Part shown: piece after piece, positions 35,963 to 45,453 of the stretch
Numbering within the stretch: the stretch's first letter is position 1
Layout: every line of letters begins with the position of its first letter
Assembly: GCA_030427925.1 (NCBI GenBank)
Contig: JAUICJ010000011.1
Span: forward strand, 24,261 to 88,260
Reading direction: 5' to 3'
DNA from: Bacteroidia bacterium
GTDB lineage: Bacteria > Bacteroidota > Bacteroidia > Flavobacteriales_D > Sanyastnellaceae
DNA length: 64,000 nt
Program-made: the position numbers and the translations under genes
Notes under the pieces: generated by a model
What the model saw: the letters and a program-made list of their open reading frames with translations, nothing else
What the model was told of the DNA's origin: nothing
Database searches by the model: none

Positions 35963-38836
35963 TCACACCAACGCATCGACAAATTCGCTCACGGGCGGAC
36001 AGGTACAGACCAAATTCCGATCGCCATACGCATTGTCAACCCGCGCCACTGAACTCCAGAACTTCCGGAACCGCAAATCGGCGGCCGGGTAACACGCGGC
36101 CTCGCGCGAGTACGGGTGGGTCCATTCGGTCGCCGTGGCTTCGGCAGCGGTGTGGGGCGACATCTTCAAGACGTTGTCCTCGCGGTCCGCGATGCCCTGC
36201 TCGATGGCCCGGATTTCCTCGCGGATGGACACCATCGCGTCGGCGAAACGATCGAGCTCCTCGAGGGCCTCGCTTTCTGTCGGCTCGACCATGAGCGTGC
36301 CCGCAACCGGCCACGAAACGGTCGGTGCGTGGAAGCCGTAATCGATGAGGCGCTTCGCAATGTCCATGACTTCGATGCCCGCCGTGTTCTTGAACTCGCG
36401 GCAGTCGAGGATCATTTCGTGGGCGACCGTGCCATGCGCTCCGAGGTACAAGATGTCATAGGAACCTTCGAGGCGAGCGCGCAGGTAGTTCGCGTTGAGG
36501 ATAGCCCATTCCGTAGAAGCGCGGAGTCCGGCCTCGCCGAGCATTTTGATGTAGGCGTATGAGATTTGGCATACCAATGCGCTGCCATACGGCGCTGCGC
36601 TCACCGCATCGATTGCCTGCTCGCCGCCCACTTGCTGCACGGGGTGGCCCGGCAAGAACGGCACGAGGTGCGCCGCCACGCCGATGGGACCGACGCCCGG
36701 CCCGCCGCCGCCGTGCGGGATGGCGAACGTCTTGTGCAAATTCAGGTGGCACACGTCCGCGCCGATGAGGCCCGGGCTCGTGAGCGCGACTTGAGCGTTC
36801 ATGTTCGCGCCGTCCATGTAGACTTGGCCCCCGTGCTCGTGCACGATGGAGGTCAGTTCGAGGATGCTCTCTTCGTAGACGCCGTGCGTGGACGGGTAGG
36901 TCACCATGATGGCGCCGAGGTGGTCCGAGTGGGCCTCCGCCTTCGCACGCAGATCGTCGAGGTCGATGTTGCCTTGGTCATCGCAACCGACCACGACCAC
37001 CCGCATGCCCGCCATGACCGCGCTCGCTGGGTTCGTGCCGTGAGCCGACGACGGAATGAGGCACACGTCGCGGTGGTGATCGCCGCGGCTGTCGTGGTAC
37101 GCCCGGATGACCATCAATCCCGCGAATTCGCCTTGCGCACCGGAGTTGGGCTGCAAGCTCACGCCAGCAAAGCCGGTGATTTCCGCCAAATCCCGCTCCA
37201 ATCCTTCCAACATCTCCCGGTACCCCTCCGCTTGGTTCGTGGGGCAGAACGGATGCAGCTCCGCAAACGCCGGGAACGTGATCGGAATCAATTCCGTGGC
37301 CGCGTTCAACTTCATGGTGCACGAGCCGAGCGGAATCATGGCGTGCACCAGGGACATGTCCTTGTTTTCGAGGTGCTTGATGTACCGCATCATCTCGGTT
37401 TCCGAGCGGTAGCGGTTGAACACCGGGTGCTGCAGGTAGGTGCTTTCACGCCAAACCCCGCCCAAGAACGCCGAATCCACCTCCACGCCGGCCACCGAGC
37501 TCACCCCGAACACGCCGCACAGGTCGCTCAAGTCCGCGTCCGTCATGCGTTCGTGCATGGACACGCCCACGTGTTCCCCATCCGGGAAGTAGCGCAAGTT
37601 GATGCCCCGCGATTCCGCCCGAGCGCGCAAGGCGTTCATGGCGTCTTCGCCCCCGGCGACCTTGATTTTCAGGGTGTCGAAGTAGGTGCGGTTGAGCTGC
37701 TCGTAGTCGCTCGACGCTTTGAGCGCCACATCGAGGGTGCGGGCCCGGCTGTGGATCCGCTTCGCGATGGCCCGCAGGCCTTCCGGTCCGTGGTAGACCG
37801 CGTACATGGAGGCCATGATGGCCAGCAGGGCTTGGGCCGTACAAATGTTCGATGTCGCCTTGTCCCGGCGGATGTGTTGCTCCCGCGTTTGGAGGGCCAT
37901 GCGGAGGGCTGAAGCGCCCAAGCGGTCCACCGAAACGCCGATGATGCGACCGGGGAACTGCCGCTTGTAGGTGTCGCGCGCCGCGAAGAACGCCGCGTGC
38001 GGTCCGCCGTATCCCATGGGCACCCCGAAGCGTTGGCTGTTGCCCACCACGACGTCAGCGCCCATTTCGCCCGGTGCCTTGAGGAGGGCGAGGGACATCA
38101 GGTCGGCGGCCACTGCGATTTGGACTTCCGAAGCATGCGCTTGCGCAATCAGCTCCGTCAAATCCTGCGCCACCCCGTTTGCATCCGGGTACTGCAACAA
38201 CGCGCCGAAGACGCCCTCCGCCTCAAACGCCATCGCCTCGCGCGCCACCACCTGCAGCTCGATGCCGATGTGCTTCGAGCGCGTCCGCAGCAACGCCATC
38301 GTCTGCGGGAACACCGCCTCGTCCACGAGGAACGTGTTCGCCCCCGCCTTCGCCTGCGCCCGAGGACGCGACGCGTGCATCATGGCCATGGCCTCCGCCG
38401 CAGCCGTCGCCTCGTCGAGCAACGAACCGTTCGCCACTTCCATGCCGGTCAAATCCGTCACGACCGTTTGGAAATTCAGCAGCGCTTCGAGCCGGCCCTG
38501 GGCAATCTCGGCTTGGTACGGCGTGTAAGCCGTGTACCAACCCGGATTCTCGAGCACGTTCCGCCGGATGACGCTGGGCACCTCCGTCGGGTGATACCCC
38601 ATGCCGATGTAATTCTTGAACACCTGATTTTTCGCAGCAATCGCGCTGATGTGGTCCAAATACTGGGCCTCCGTCAACGGAGCCGACAACGACAACTTTT
38701 CCCGCAACCGAATGCCCCCGGGCACCGTGCGGTTGATGAGGTCGTCCATCGAGTCCACGCCGATCGCGCGGAGCATGACTTCACGATCCGCCTCGCGGGG
38801 ACCGATGTGCCGAGAGAGAAAGCTTCCCGTGTTCAT
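35963..38836 (-). CDS. gcvP: Glycine dehydrogenase (decarboxylating), P-protein
   Basis: A 957-residue, full-length fused P-protein of the glycine cleavage system: PLP-dependent decarboxylation of glycine with transfer of aminomethyl to the H-protein lipoyl arm. The start at 38836 (MNTGSFLSRHIGPREADREV) is the conserved N-terminus. Both halves are present: the N-terminal (YTPYQAEIAQGRLEALLNFQ) and the C-terminal, with the PLP lysine in HLNLHKTFAIPHGGGGPG. The other gcv genes are not in the window. A TATATTTG box precedes it by 29 nt. Confidence 0.97.
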   Translation of the reverse strand: MNTGSFLSRHIGPREADREVMLRAIGVDSMDDLINRTVPGGIRLREKLSLSAPLTEAQYLDHISAIAAKNQVFKNYIGMGYHPTEVPSVIRRNVLENPGWYTAYTPYQAEIAQGRLEALLNFQTVVTDLTGMEVANGSLLDEATAAAEAMAMMHASRPRAQAKAGANTFLVDEAVFPQTMALLRTRSKHIGIELQVVAREAMAFEAEGVFGALLQYPDANGVAQDLTELIAQAHASEVQIAVAADLMSLALLKAPGEMGADVVVGNSQRFGVPMGYGGPHAAFFAARDTYKRQFPGRIIGVSVDRLGASALRMALQTREQHIRRDKATSNICTAQALLAIMASMYAVYHGPEGLRAIAKRIHSRARTLDVALKASSDYEQLNRTYFDTLKIKVAGGEDAMNALRARAESRGINLRYFPDGEHVGVSMHERMTDADLSDLCGVFGVSSVAGVEVDSAFLGGVWRESTYLQHPVFNRYRSETEMMRYIKHLENKDMSLVHAMIPLGSCTMKLNAATELIPITFPAFAELHPFCPTNQAEGYREMLEGLERDLAEITGFAGVSLQPNSGAQGEFAGLMVIRAYHDSRGDHHRDVCLIPSSAHGTNPASAVMAGMRVVVVGCDDQGNIDLDDLRAKAEAHSDHLGAIMVTYPSTHGVYEESILELTSIVHEHGGQVYMDGANMNAQVALTSPGLIGADVCHLNLHKTFAIPHGGGGPGVGPIGVAAHLVPFLPGHPVQQVGGEQAIDAVSAAPYGSALVCQISYAYIKMLGEAGLRASTEWAILNANYLRARLEGSYDILYLGAHGTVAHEMILDCREFKNTAGIEVMDIAKRLIDYGFHAPTVSWPVAGTLMVEPTESEALEELDRFADAMVSIREEIRAIEQGIADREDNVLKMSPHTAAEATATEWTHPYSREAACYPAADLRFRKFWSSVARVDNAYGDRNLVCTCPPVSEFVDALV

Positions 38837-38865
38837 GGGTTCGGGGTTTGCAGGTGAATAGCGGA

Positions 38866-38873
38866 CAAATATA
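38866..38873 (-). promoter_or_regulatory. -7 promoter box of gcvP
   Basis: The minus strand reads TATATTTG, 29 nt before the gcvP start. The gap to the divergent plus-strand gene is only about 105 bp, so this region drives both directions. No glycine-riboswitch-like structure was recognised in the short leader. Confidence 0.6.
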
Positions 38874-38942
38874 CTTCGCTCCCCCCCGAATCGGTTGAGG
38901 TTCAATCGTCAAATCAACGGGCTTTGGAGCCAACTTTGCAGC

Positions 38943-39776
38943 ATGCGTTTTCCGGCCCCCACGCACCTGGCCATCGCCCTCGGCGGAGCGATTGCGCCCG
39001 CCACGCAGTTCGTCCTGTGGGGAGGATCCACGGCGCACGCTTGGGCGTTGGCCGGACTCACGGGTGCCCTAACGGGAGCGGCCTATTCGCTGCACCGGGT
39101 GGTGAAGGCCCACCGAGCGCCGGAGGAACTGCGGCCGGAGCGGCGGGCGTTCCTGACCGAGCACGGGGGGAAGCTGTTGGCGGTTTGGGGGGCGGCGTTG
39201 CTGGCGGCGGGGTGTGCGTTCGTGGCGCACGCGATGCCGCTGGTGCAGCGGTTGCTTGCTCCCGGGCCGGTGGCGGTGGCGGCGTTGGGTGGCGCGTTGA
39301 CGGTAGCGTACGCGTTCTTGCCGTGGCGGGCCGGTGGGCGGCGGGCGGCGGGGCGCGAGTGGCCGGGTGCGAAGTTGCCGTGGATTGCGCTGACGTGGGC
39401 GGTGCTGTCGGTGGCGCTGCCGGCGTATTTGGTCGGGGAGGGCGCGGAGCACGCGTGGCTCGTCTTTCTAGGCCAAACCGCATTCGTCGCCGGCATCACC
39501 GTCCCGTTCGATGTGCGCGACCTCGACGTGGACGCCCCGGCGATGCGCACCCTCCCGCACCTCCTCGGCCCGTCCCAGTCCATCCGCATCGCGCTGTTCC
39601 TCGTGGCCTTCAGTGCGGCGGCCTTTGTGAGCGCGGACCTCGCGGCCGGCCGCTACCTCGTGAGCGCCGCTGCGCTGCTCGTGGTCGCCTTCGGTTCGCG
39701 CGCCCGCGGCACCCGCTATTACGACCTCCTGCTCGACGGGCTGCTCGCCGCTCAGGGCGTGGCGTTGTGGATTTGA
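38943..39776 (+). CDS. UbiA-like membrane protein
   Basis: A 277-residue membrane protein with about eight hydrophobic helices. The segment VPFDVRDLDVDAPAMRTLPH resembles the second Asp-rich motif of UbiA prenyltransferases, and a matching region exists in related Flavobacteriales proteins. The first Asp motif is not clear (YSLHRVVKAHRAP stands in its place), so catalytic activity is uncertain. The start at 38943 follows CAACTTTG by 4 nt. The GC content and third-base bias are very high. Function is unknown; a lipid-modifying role is only inferred. Confidence 0.6.
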   Translation: MRFPAPTHLAIALGGAIAPATQFVLWGGSTAHAWALAGLTGALTGAAYSLHRVVKAHRAPEELRPERRAFLTEHGGKLLAVWGAALLAAGCAFVAHAMPLVQRLLAPGPVAVAALGGALTVAYAFLPWRAGGRRAAGREWPGAKLPWIALTWAVLSVALPAYLVGEGAEHAWLVFLGQTAFVAGITVPFDVRDLDVDAPAMRTLPHLLGPSQSIRIALFLVAFSAAAFVSADLAAGRYLVSAAALLVVAFGSRARGTRYYDLLLDGLLAAQGVALWI

Positions 39777-39843
39777 CGGGCGGGTCATGCGCGGGGGAGG
39801 GATTTCCTGCGAACTTTACCCGCCTGAACTGACCGACTGAGCC

Positions 39844-41124
39844 ATGAACGCCGATTTCACCCTCGACACCGCCCGCGCACTCGACGCGGCGGACCCGCTG
39901 AGCCGCTTCCGCGACCAGTTTTTCATCCCGCAGCACGACGGCGAGGACTGCATTTACTTGACGGGCAACTCGCTCGGGCTGCAGCCTCGGGCGGCGGCGG
40001 ACGCGTTGCAGGTCGAGCTCGACAGTTGGCGGGAGCACGGGGTCGAAGGGCATTTCCGGGGCGCGCATCCGTGGGCGGATTACCACGAGCGGTTTGCGCG
40101 GGGTTTGGCCCACCTCACGGGCGCCCAGGAGAACGAGGTGGTGGCGATGAATGCGCTGACGACGAATCTGCACCTGCTGCTCGTCAGCTTCTACCGGCCG
40201 CAGGGGAAGCGGCGCAAGATCCTCGCGGAGGCGAAGGCGTTTCCTTCGGATCGCTACGCGCTGGTAAGCCAAATCCGCTTTCACCAAGGCGACCCCGACA
40301 CCGACCTCATCGAACTGAGCCCCCGCCCGGGCGAGCACACCCTCCGCACGGTCGACATCGAGTCCGCCATCCAACAAGCGGGCGACGAGCTCGCCCTGGT
40401 GATGATGGGCGGCGTGAACTACTACACGGGGCAGCGCCTCGACATGCGGACCATCGCGGCGGCGGCCGCCGAAGTCGGTGCCCTCTGCGGCTTCGACCTC
40501 GCCCACGCCATGGGCAACGTGCCGATGTCCCTCCACGAATGGGGGGTCGATTTCGCCTGCTGGTGCTCCTACAAGTACCTCAATTCCGGTCCGGGCGCAG
40601 TCAGCGGCATCTACGTGCACGAGCGGCACCTCGGCCTGACGGACATCCCGCGCTTCGAAGGGTGGTGGGGTCACGACAAGGAGCGCCGCTTCCTCATGGA
40701 ACCGAACTTCCACCCCATCGCGACCGCCGAGGCGTGGCAGCTCTCGAACGCGCCCGTCCTCAACATGGCCGTCCACGCCGTCGCCCTCGACCAGTTCCTC
40801 GAAGCCGGCATCGAAGCGCTGCGCGAACGCGGGGACCGGTTGACGGCCTACCTCGAAGCGGCCATCCACGACGTGGCCGAGCGCACCGGGGCGGAGTTGG
40901 AAATCATCACCCCGACCGAGGTCGAGCAGCGCGGGTCGCAGATTTCGTTGCTTGCGCACGGCTTTGGTCGCCAGCTCTTTGACGATTTGACCGCGGCGGG
41001 CGTGGTGGCCGATTGGCGGGAGCCCAACGTGATCCGGATGGCGCCGGTGCCGCTGTACAATTCGTTCTCGGATTTGGCCCGTTTTCATGCCATCTTGCAG
41101 CACTGCATTTTAAAATCCCACTGA
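39844..41124 (+). CDS. kynU: Kynureninase
   Basis: A 426-residue PLP enzyme that splits kynurenine or 3-hydroxykynurenine into anthranilate or 3-hydroxyanthranilate plus alanine. The family start YLTGNSLGLQP is near residue 39, then MNALTTNLHLLLVSFYRP, the FDLAHAMGN aspartate motif and the PLP lysine in CWCSYKYLNSGPG. Length is normal. Its product feeds nbaC (21.6 kb in this window). It is 3 nt upstream of the TrkA-type gene, so both are likely cotranscribed although unrelated in function. Confidence 0.95.
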   Translation: MNADFTLDTARALDAADPLSRFRDQFFIPQHDGEDCIYLTGNSLGLQPRAAADALQVELDSWREHGVEGHFRGAHPWADYHERFARGLAHLTGAQENEVVAMNALTTNLHLLLVSFYRPQGKRRKILAEAKAFPSDRYALVSQIRFHQGDPDTDLIELSPRPGEHTLRTVDIESAIQQAGDELALVMMGGVNYYTGQRLDMRTIAAAAAEVGALCGFDLAHAMGNVPMSLHEWGVDFACWCSYKYLNSGPGAVSGIYVHERHLGLTDIPRFEGWWGHDKERRFLMEPNFHPIATAEAWQLSNAPVLNMAVHAVALDQFLEAGIEALRERGDRLTAYLEAAIHDVAERTGAELEIITPTEVEQRGSQISLLAHGFGRQLFDDLTAAGVVADWREPNVIRMAPVPLYNSFSDLARFHAILQHCILKSH

Positions 41125-41127
41125 GCC

Positions 41128-41817
41128 ATGCACCGCTCCTCCCGCTTCGCCGTCTTCGGCGTCGGCCGTTATGGTCAGCAAATCGCGCTCGCGCTGTCAG
41201 CCAAAGGCGCTGAAGTCATCGCCTTCGACTGCGACAGCACAAAAACCGAGCGGCTCAAGGATGAAATCGCGCTCGCGGTGACCCTCGATTCGACGGACAA
41301 GCGCGCCCTGCAAGCTCAGAAAGTGCATGACATGGACGCGGCCGTCGTGGCCATCGGAGAGAACTTCGAAGCGACGGTCCTCACGGCGTTGAACTTGCTC
41401 GACCTCGGGGTGCCGCGGGTCATCGTTCGGGCGAACGACGACAACCAGCAGCGCATCTTGACGAGCCTTGGGGTAAAGGAAATCCTGAGCCCCGAGAGCG
41501 AGGTGGCGAACGTGGTCTCGGAGCGCCTCATCCACCCGAACATTCGGGGCTTCCTGCAACTGCCCGACGACTACGAGATCGCGGAAATCCGTGCCCCCGA
41601 GAACTGCGTGGGGCGGACGCTGGGCAGCGTCGACCTGACGGCCCGCTACGACTTGAGGCTGATCACGATTCGTCGGGTGAACGAGGAAGCCGACGGCGAG
41701 GAAGTGGAGCACATCATCGGCGTTCCCCGTCCGGAAACCGAACTGAAGCCCACCGACACGTTGGTGGTGTTCGGCACCCTCAGTTCCGTGAAGCGGTTCT
41801 TGGACGTCAACTCCTGA
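41128..41817 (+). CDS. TrkA/KtrA-family potassium-channel regulatory protein
   Basis: A 229-residue RCK protein. Residues 1-130 form a TrkA_N Rossmann domain starting FAVFGVGRYGQQIALALSAK with an acidic end to strand two (FDCDS). Residues 140-225 form a TrkA_C domain (RTLGSVDLTARYDL ... LKPTDTLVVFG). Such proteins bind NAD(H) or ATP and gate TrkH/KtrB-type potassium uptake channels in the membrane. The channel gene is not adjacent. It begins 3 nt after kynU and ends one base before the convergent CHU_C gene. Confidence 0.9.
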   Translation: MHRSSRFAVFGVGRYGQQIALALSAKGAEVIAFDCDSTKTERLKDEIALAVTLDSTDKRALQAQKVHDMDAAVVAIGENFEATVLTALNLLDLGVPRVIVRANDDNQQRILTSLGVKEILSPESEVANVVSERLIHPNIRGFLQLPDDYEIAEIRAPENCVGRTLGSVDLTARYDLRLITIRRVNEEADGEEVEHIIGVPRPETELKPTDTLVVFGTLSSVKRFLDVNS

Positions 41818-43356
41818 TCACCGCAGGACGGTGATGGAGCCTCCGGCTTCTTGCCACCGGCTCACGTTGCCCGCCGGGTCGACCACCGACCGGTAGCGGG
41901 CACGCCAAACGTATTGGCCATCCGCCGTGTAGTAGCGGCCACCCGGGCCTGCACCGTGCCAATAACTCCCGAGTTCCGTCGTGCGCCACACCTCGTTGCC
42001 CCACCGGTCGTAGATGACGAACTCGAGGTCCACGATGTTGCGCCCTTCAATGCGCAGCACTTCGTTCATGCCATCGCCGTCGGGCGAAAACGCATTGGGC
42101 ACCCACAGCAGCGGCATCGAACAAAAATCCTTGACCCACGTGCTTTCCGTCGTCGTGCACCCGATGGAGTTCGTCACCGATACCGCGTACAAACCAGGGC
42201 CATTGACCACCTGCACATTCGAAGGACTGCCCGTGTTCCACGAATACCCGGCAAATCCGCCGGGCACGCTCAACAAGTACGTGGCATCCGGGAAATCCTC
42301 AAAGCAGAACGTCGTGTCCGACGGCAAGTGCAACTCGGGACTGGGCAGCGCTTCCAACACCACCGTCGCGGTCGTGGAACAGCCCCCGGCATCGGTCACC
42401 GTCACGCTCGCCTCACCGGATTCGTACACCAGCGCCTCAGGGCCTGAACCGCCCGTAGACCAAGCAAACAGGAACGGCCCCGTGGCATCGTCCACCGGCG
42501 TGGCATCCAACGCCGTTCCGTTCGAAGAACAAAACGTCACCTCCGCCGGCAAATCCAGCACCGGCCCGTCGGAAAACACCACGGTGACCTCGTCCTCGGC
42601 TTCGCAGCCGTCCGCCGTGGTGATGGTCAAGCCGACCGTGGCCGAAGCCGTCAACGTGATCGTCGGTCCGCTCGCCCCCGGCACGGTCCAATCGTGGTCA
42701 ACCGAACTCGCGTACCCCGATTGCAACACCACCTCCTCCCCCGTGCACGCCACCACGTCCGGGCCCAAATCCACCGACGGCTGAACCGACGCCACCTCAA
42801 TGAAATCCGAAGCCGTGCACCCTGCGCCATTGGGTTCGTTCACCTCAGCGGTGACCATGTAGAGTTGGGTCACCTCCCCGACGACCGTCGGATTCGGAAC
42901 CGTCGGATCCGACAGTCCGATCGCAGGCTCCCACAGCCAGTTCAAGTTCGCTGGCGAATCGCTCGTGGCTTGCAGCTGAATCCCGTCCGTCGTGCAGGTC
43001 AGCACATCCATCCCCGCATCGACCGTGAAGGCCGGGTACACGTCCAAGTTGATGGCGAGGTAGAGGTCATCCCCATCTGGAGCAATGGCGATGCACTGCA
43101 CGGTGATGGACTCCGTGGGCGTAAAACTCACCGACTGGGTGGTGTTGGTCGCAAAGAGCTCGGCCGGGGTCCACGTGAAGCTCCAATCCGCGGGATTCGA
43201 GTCCGTCGGATCGTCATACCAACCCGTGACGTTCACGTACAGGTTGACCACATCGCCCGCGCAAATGTTGTCGTTGCTCGTGGCGATGTACTGCGCATCG
43301 GCTTCGGGCAAGGCCCAAAACCCGAAGAGCACCACCGCGCTCAAGCACCGTTTCAT
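41818..43356 (-). CDS. Secreted protein with gliding-motility-type (CHU_C) C-terminus, Lys/Arg-free passenger
   Basis: A 512-residue secreted protein. The signal peptide MKRCLSAVVLFGFWALPEADA starts at 43356 (an ATG at 43374 is also possible). The passenger is a string of Ig/SprB-like repeats, each with paired cysteines. The last 90 residues form the CHU_C sorting domain (VPNAFSPDGDGMNEVLRIEG ... VIYDRWGNEVWRT), used by type IX secretion. From Arg3 to Lys409 I see no Lys and no Arg. It probably sits at the cell surface; ligand unknown. The upstream lipoprotein gene starts 14 nt before it, so they form an operon. Confidence 0.87.
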   Translation of the reverse strand: MKRCLSAVVLFGFWALPEADAQYIATSNDNICAGDVVNLYVNVTGWYDDPTDSNPADWSFTWTPAELFATNTTQSVSFTPTESITVQCIAIAPDGDDLYLAINLDVYPAFTVDAGMDVLTCTTDGIQLQATSDSPANLNWLWEPAIGLSDPTVPNPTVVGEVTQLYMVTAEVNEPNGAGCTASDFIEVASVQPSVDLGPDVVACTGEEVVLQSGYASSVDHDWTVPGASGPTITLTASATVGLTITTADGCEAEDEVTVVFSDGPVLDLPAEVTFCSSNGTALDATPVDDATGPFLFAWSTGGSGPEALVYESGEASVTVTDAGGCSTTATVVLEALPSPELHLPSDTTFCFEDFPDATYLLSVPGGFAGYSWNTGSPSNVQVVNGPGLYAVSVTNSIGCTTTESTWVKDFCSMPLLWVPNAFSPDGDGMNEVLRIEGRNIVDLEFVIYDRWGNEVWRTTELGSYWHGAGPGGRYYTADGQYVWRARYRSVVDPAGNVSRWQEAGGSITVLR

Positions 43357-43370
43357 CGCTGTCGAAAACA

Positions 43371-44945
43371 TCACTGCAATTTCGGGAATTTCCCGGTGTC
43401 AATTGACCACTGCCACTCCACTGTCCAATTCGACCGCAATTCCAGCCCACCCGCCGCCTTCAACCGCACGTCGCCGAGCCGATTCAGCGCAGGATCGGCC
43501 TCCTGAAACGCGCCTTCGCTGTGCCGATCGGATTCCCAAACCAGTTCAACCTTGCCCGGCAGCAATTCCCGGATGACCCATTGGATGGAATCGTCGGCAG
43601 CCAAGGGGCGTTCGGCGAGGTTCCGGCCCGCGGCATCCTCCAGGCGCAACCGGCCGGCCACCGCCGGAGCCTTTGCGGTCACGATGAGCTCCGACAAGTG
43701 ATCGGCCGGCCACGTCGCCCAGTGGGTTTCGACCGAATCGGTCGGTTGGCCGCCCAACAGCGTCACGCCACCGGGGTCCACCTCGAGCGTGTACTTCACG
43801 CCGGGGGCTTCGGCTGCGTGAAGGGCGATTTCGAAGGGGGTCAGGAGGCTCAGGGAGTCGAAGCCCACCTCGATGCTGTCCACGATGATGCGCCACCCCG
43901 CTGGATCGATGGCGCTGATCGGCTGGGCGTACCGGATCGTGCGGAGGCGGCTGGCCACGTGCTTGCCGCTGGGTTTTGCGGACGGCTGTTGCGGGCGGCG
44001 GGCGGCGGATCGGCGCACCGCGAGGGTGTCCGCGCCGCCTTGCCAGGTCCAAACCAAGGTGTCCGGATCGCTGGGCCAAATCCACACGCTGTCGCGATCG
44101 GCCCACCAGTTCAGGGAATCCCCGTCGAGGCCGCGCCAGCTGACGTGGCGGGTAGCGGCCGGGCCGTGCCATTCGACGGCGATGACGCCGGAGGAGTCGG
44201 CCGTGGCGCGACCGGGATAGACGGACTCGGGTTCGGCCGTCGGGAAGAGCGTCATCGCCGTCGGCAAGGTGTCGCCAGCCTCCCAGACCGGGCCCCATCC
44301 AACCGACTCGCCCGGCTGCCACGCCCAATCCTTGTTCACGTCCTCGACCGCCCAGGTGCGGTACCGCCCGGGTGCGATGTAGCCGACGTCGAACCGACCG
44401 GCGGCATCCGTCAAGCCCACGTAGCGGGGGCGGGCGCCGGCCAGGAGGGAATCCAACGGCCAGGCCGCGGGGAAGAGCATGACGCGGATGCCGGGGGTGG
44501 GGGTGGCGAAATCCCGGTGAAGGATTTGGCCTGACCAGCGCAACGAATCCAAATCGGGGCCCGTGGAAGCCGCCCACACCCCCTTCAGGAACGGGTTCCC
44601 CTCGTGCAAATCCACGACCGACTCGCCCAAATCCAGCACCACCGTAGTGCCCTCCGGCAACGTGACATCCGACCAGTCCAATTCCAGCGTCTTGCCCCGC
44701 AACCGGTAAGTCGGCAACGCATCGAGCGGTGGGGAAATCAGCCACTGCTCGCGGAAATTCTTCACCTGCACGTACTCATCGAACGCGATGCGCAGCACGC
44801 CGCCCTCCCAATTCGTCGTTCCCGCGGGCGGATCCACCGCCACCACCTGCGGCGGGTCCTCGTCCATCGGCCCGCCCGTCGGCGCGGACACCTGAGCGCA
44901 CCCCGCGAGGAGCACCGCCACCGGCCACCACTTCAGGATTCCCAT
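43371..44945 (-). CDS. Lipoprotein with SbsA-like Ig domain
   Basis: A 524-residue protein with a lipobox (VAVLLAGCAQVSAPTGGP, Cys16). It matches the Bacteroidota family with an N-terminal Big_5/SbsA Ig-like domain: DEDPPQVVAVDPPAGTTN, then LRIAFDEYVQVKNFREQWLI. Later it has carboxypeptidase-regulatory-like strands (YVGLTDAAGRFDVGYIAPGR), and the rest is beta-rich. Anchored in a membrane and probably facing outwards; function is unknown. It overlaps the msrC stop by 13 nt and is followed by the CHU_C gene, so these genes look cotranscribed. Confidence 0.8.
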   Translation of the reverse strand: MGILKWWPVAVLLAGCAQVSAPTGGPMDEDPPQVVAVDPPAGTTNWEGGVLRIAFDEYVQVKNFREQWLISPPLDALPTYRLRGKTLELDWSDVTLPEGTTVVLDLGESVVDLHEGNPFLKGVWAASTGPDLDSLRWSGQILHRDFATPTPGIRVMLFPAAWPLDSLLAGARPRYVGLTDAAGRFDVGYIAPGRYRTWAVEDVNKDWAWQPGESVGWGPVWEAGDTLPTAMTLFPTAEPESVYPGRATADSSGVIAVEWHGPAATRHVSWRGLDGDSLNWWADRDSVWIWPSDPDTLVWTWQGGADTLAVRRSAARRPQQPSAKPSGKHVASRLRTIRYAQPISAIDPAGWRIIVDSIEVGFDSLSLLTPFEIALHAAEAPGVKYTLEVDPGGVTLLGGQPTDSVETHWATWPADHLSELIVTAKAPAVAGRLRLEDAAGRNLAERPLAADDSIQWVIRELLPGKVELVWESDRHSEGAFQEADPALNRLGDVRLKAAGGLELRSNWTVEWQWSIDTGKFPKLQ

Positions 44946-45430
44946 GCGTCCCAGTGCGTTTCCACCAAGGCCGCCACCGCCTCCAAGCCCGCCACGTCGT
45001 CGGCGCTGAAGCCGTCGAGCTGCGTCGAATCGATGTCAAGAACGGCCACCACCCGGCCCTGAGCGCGGATGGGCACCACCACTTCCGAACGGGTGGCTGC
45101 GCTGCAAGCGACGTGACCAGGGAAAGCCTCGACGTCGGGGACGTGCTGGGTTGCGCCGGTGTCCCAAGCTGCCGCGCACACGCCTTTGCCGTGGTGCAAG
45201 CGCGTGCACGCCACCGGACCTTGGAACGGCCCGAGCACCAATTGGTCGCGTTGGAAGTCCACCGTGTAGAATCCCACCCAGTGCCAGCCAAACGCCTCAT
45301 AAAGCGCCGCAGCCAGGTTCGCCAAGTTCGCGACCCGGTGGGGCTCGCCTTCCACCAAGGCCCGCAATTGGGGCAACAGGGCGGGCCAGCGTTCGGCAGG
45401 ATGGGACGGCACGTGCAGCGTGGATGACAT
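44933..45430 (-). CDS. msrC: Free methionine-(R)-sulfoxide reductase (GAF domain)
   Basis: A 165-residue GAF-domain enzyme that reduces free methionine R-sulfoxide. The three catalytic cysteines Cys75, Cys85 and Cys109 lie 10 and 24 residues apart, the same spacing as in E. coli fRMsr (84, 94, 118). The motifs LVLGPFQGPVACTRL, GKGVCAAAW and FPGHVACSAATRSEVVVP are clear. The start at 45430 is fixed by a TATCTTTG box 4 nt upstream; the frame stays open further upstream only as a shadow of comF. Its 3' end overlaps the lipoprotein gene by 13 nt. Confidence 0.93.
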   Translation of the reverse strand: MSSTLHVPSHPAERWPALLPQLRALVEGEPHRVANLANLAAALYEAFGWHWVGFYTVDFQRDQLVLGPFQGPVACTRLHHGKGVCAAAWDTGATQHVPDVEAFPGHVACSAATRSEVVVPIRAQGRVVAVLDIDSTQLDGFSADDVAGLEAVAALVETHWDAWES

Positions 45431-45434
45431 GGGG

Positions 45435-45442
45435 CAAAGATA
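45435..45442 (-). promoter_or_regulatory. -7 promoter box of msrC and downstream genes
   Basis: The minus strand reads TATCTTTG, ending 4 nt before the msrC start codon, in the 23-nt gap after the comF stop. A leaderless transcript is predicted. Confidence 0.65.
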
Positions 45443-45453
45443 CGGCGCGGGGT

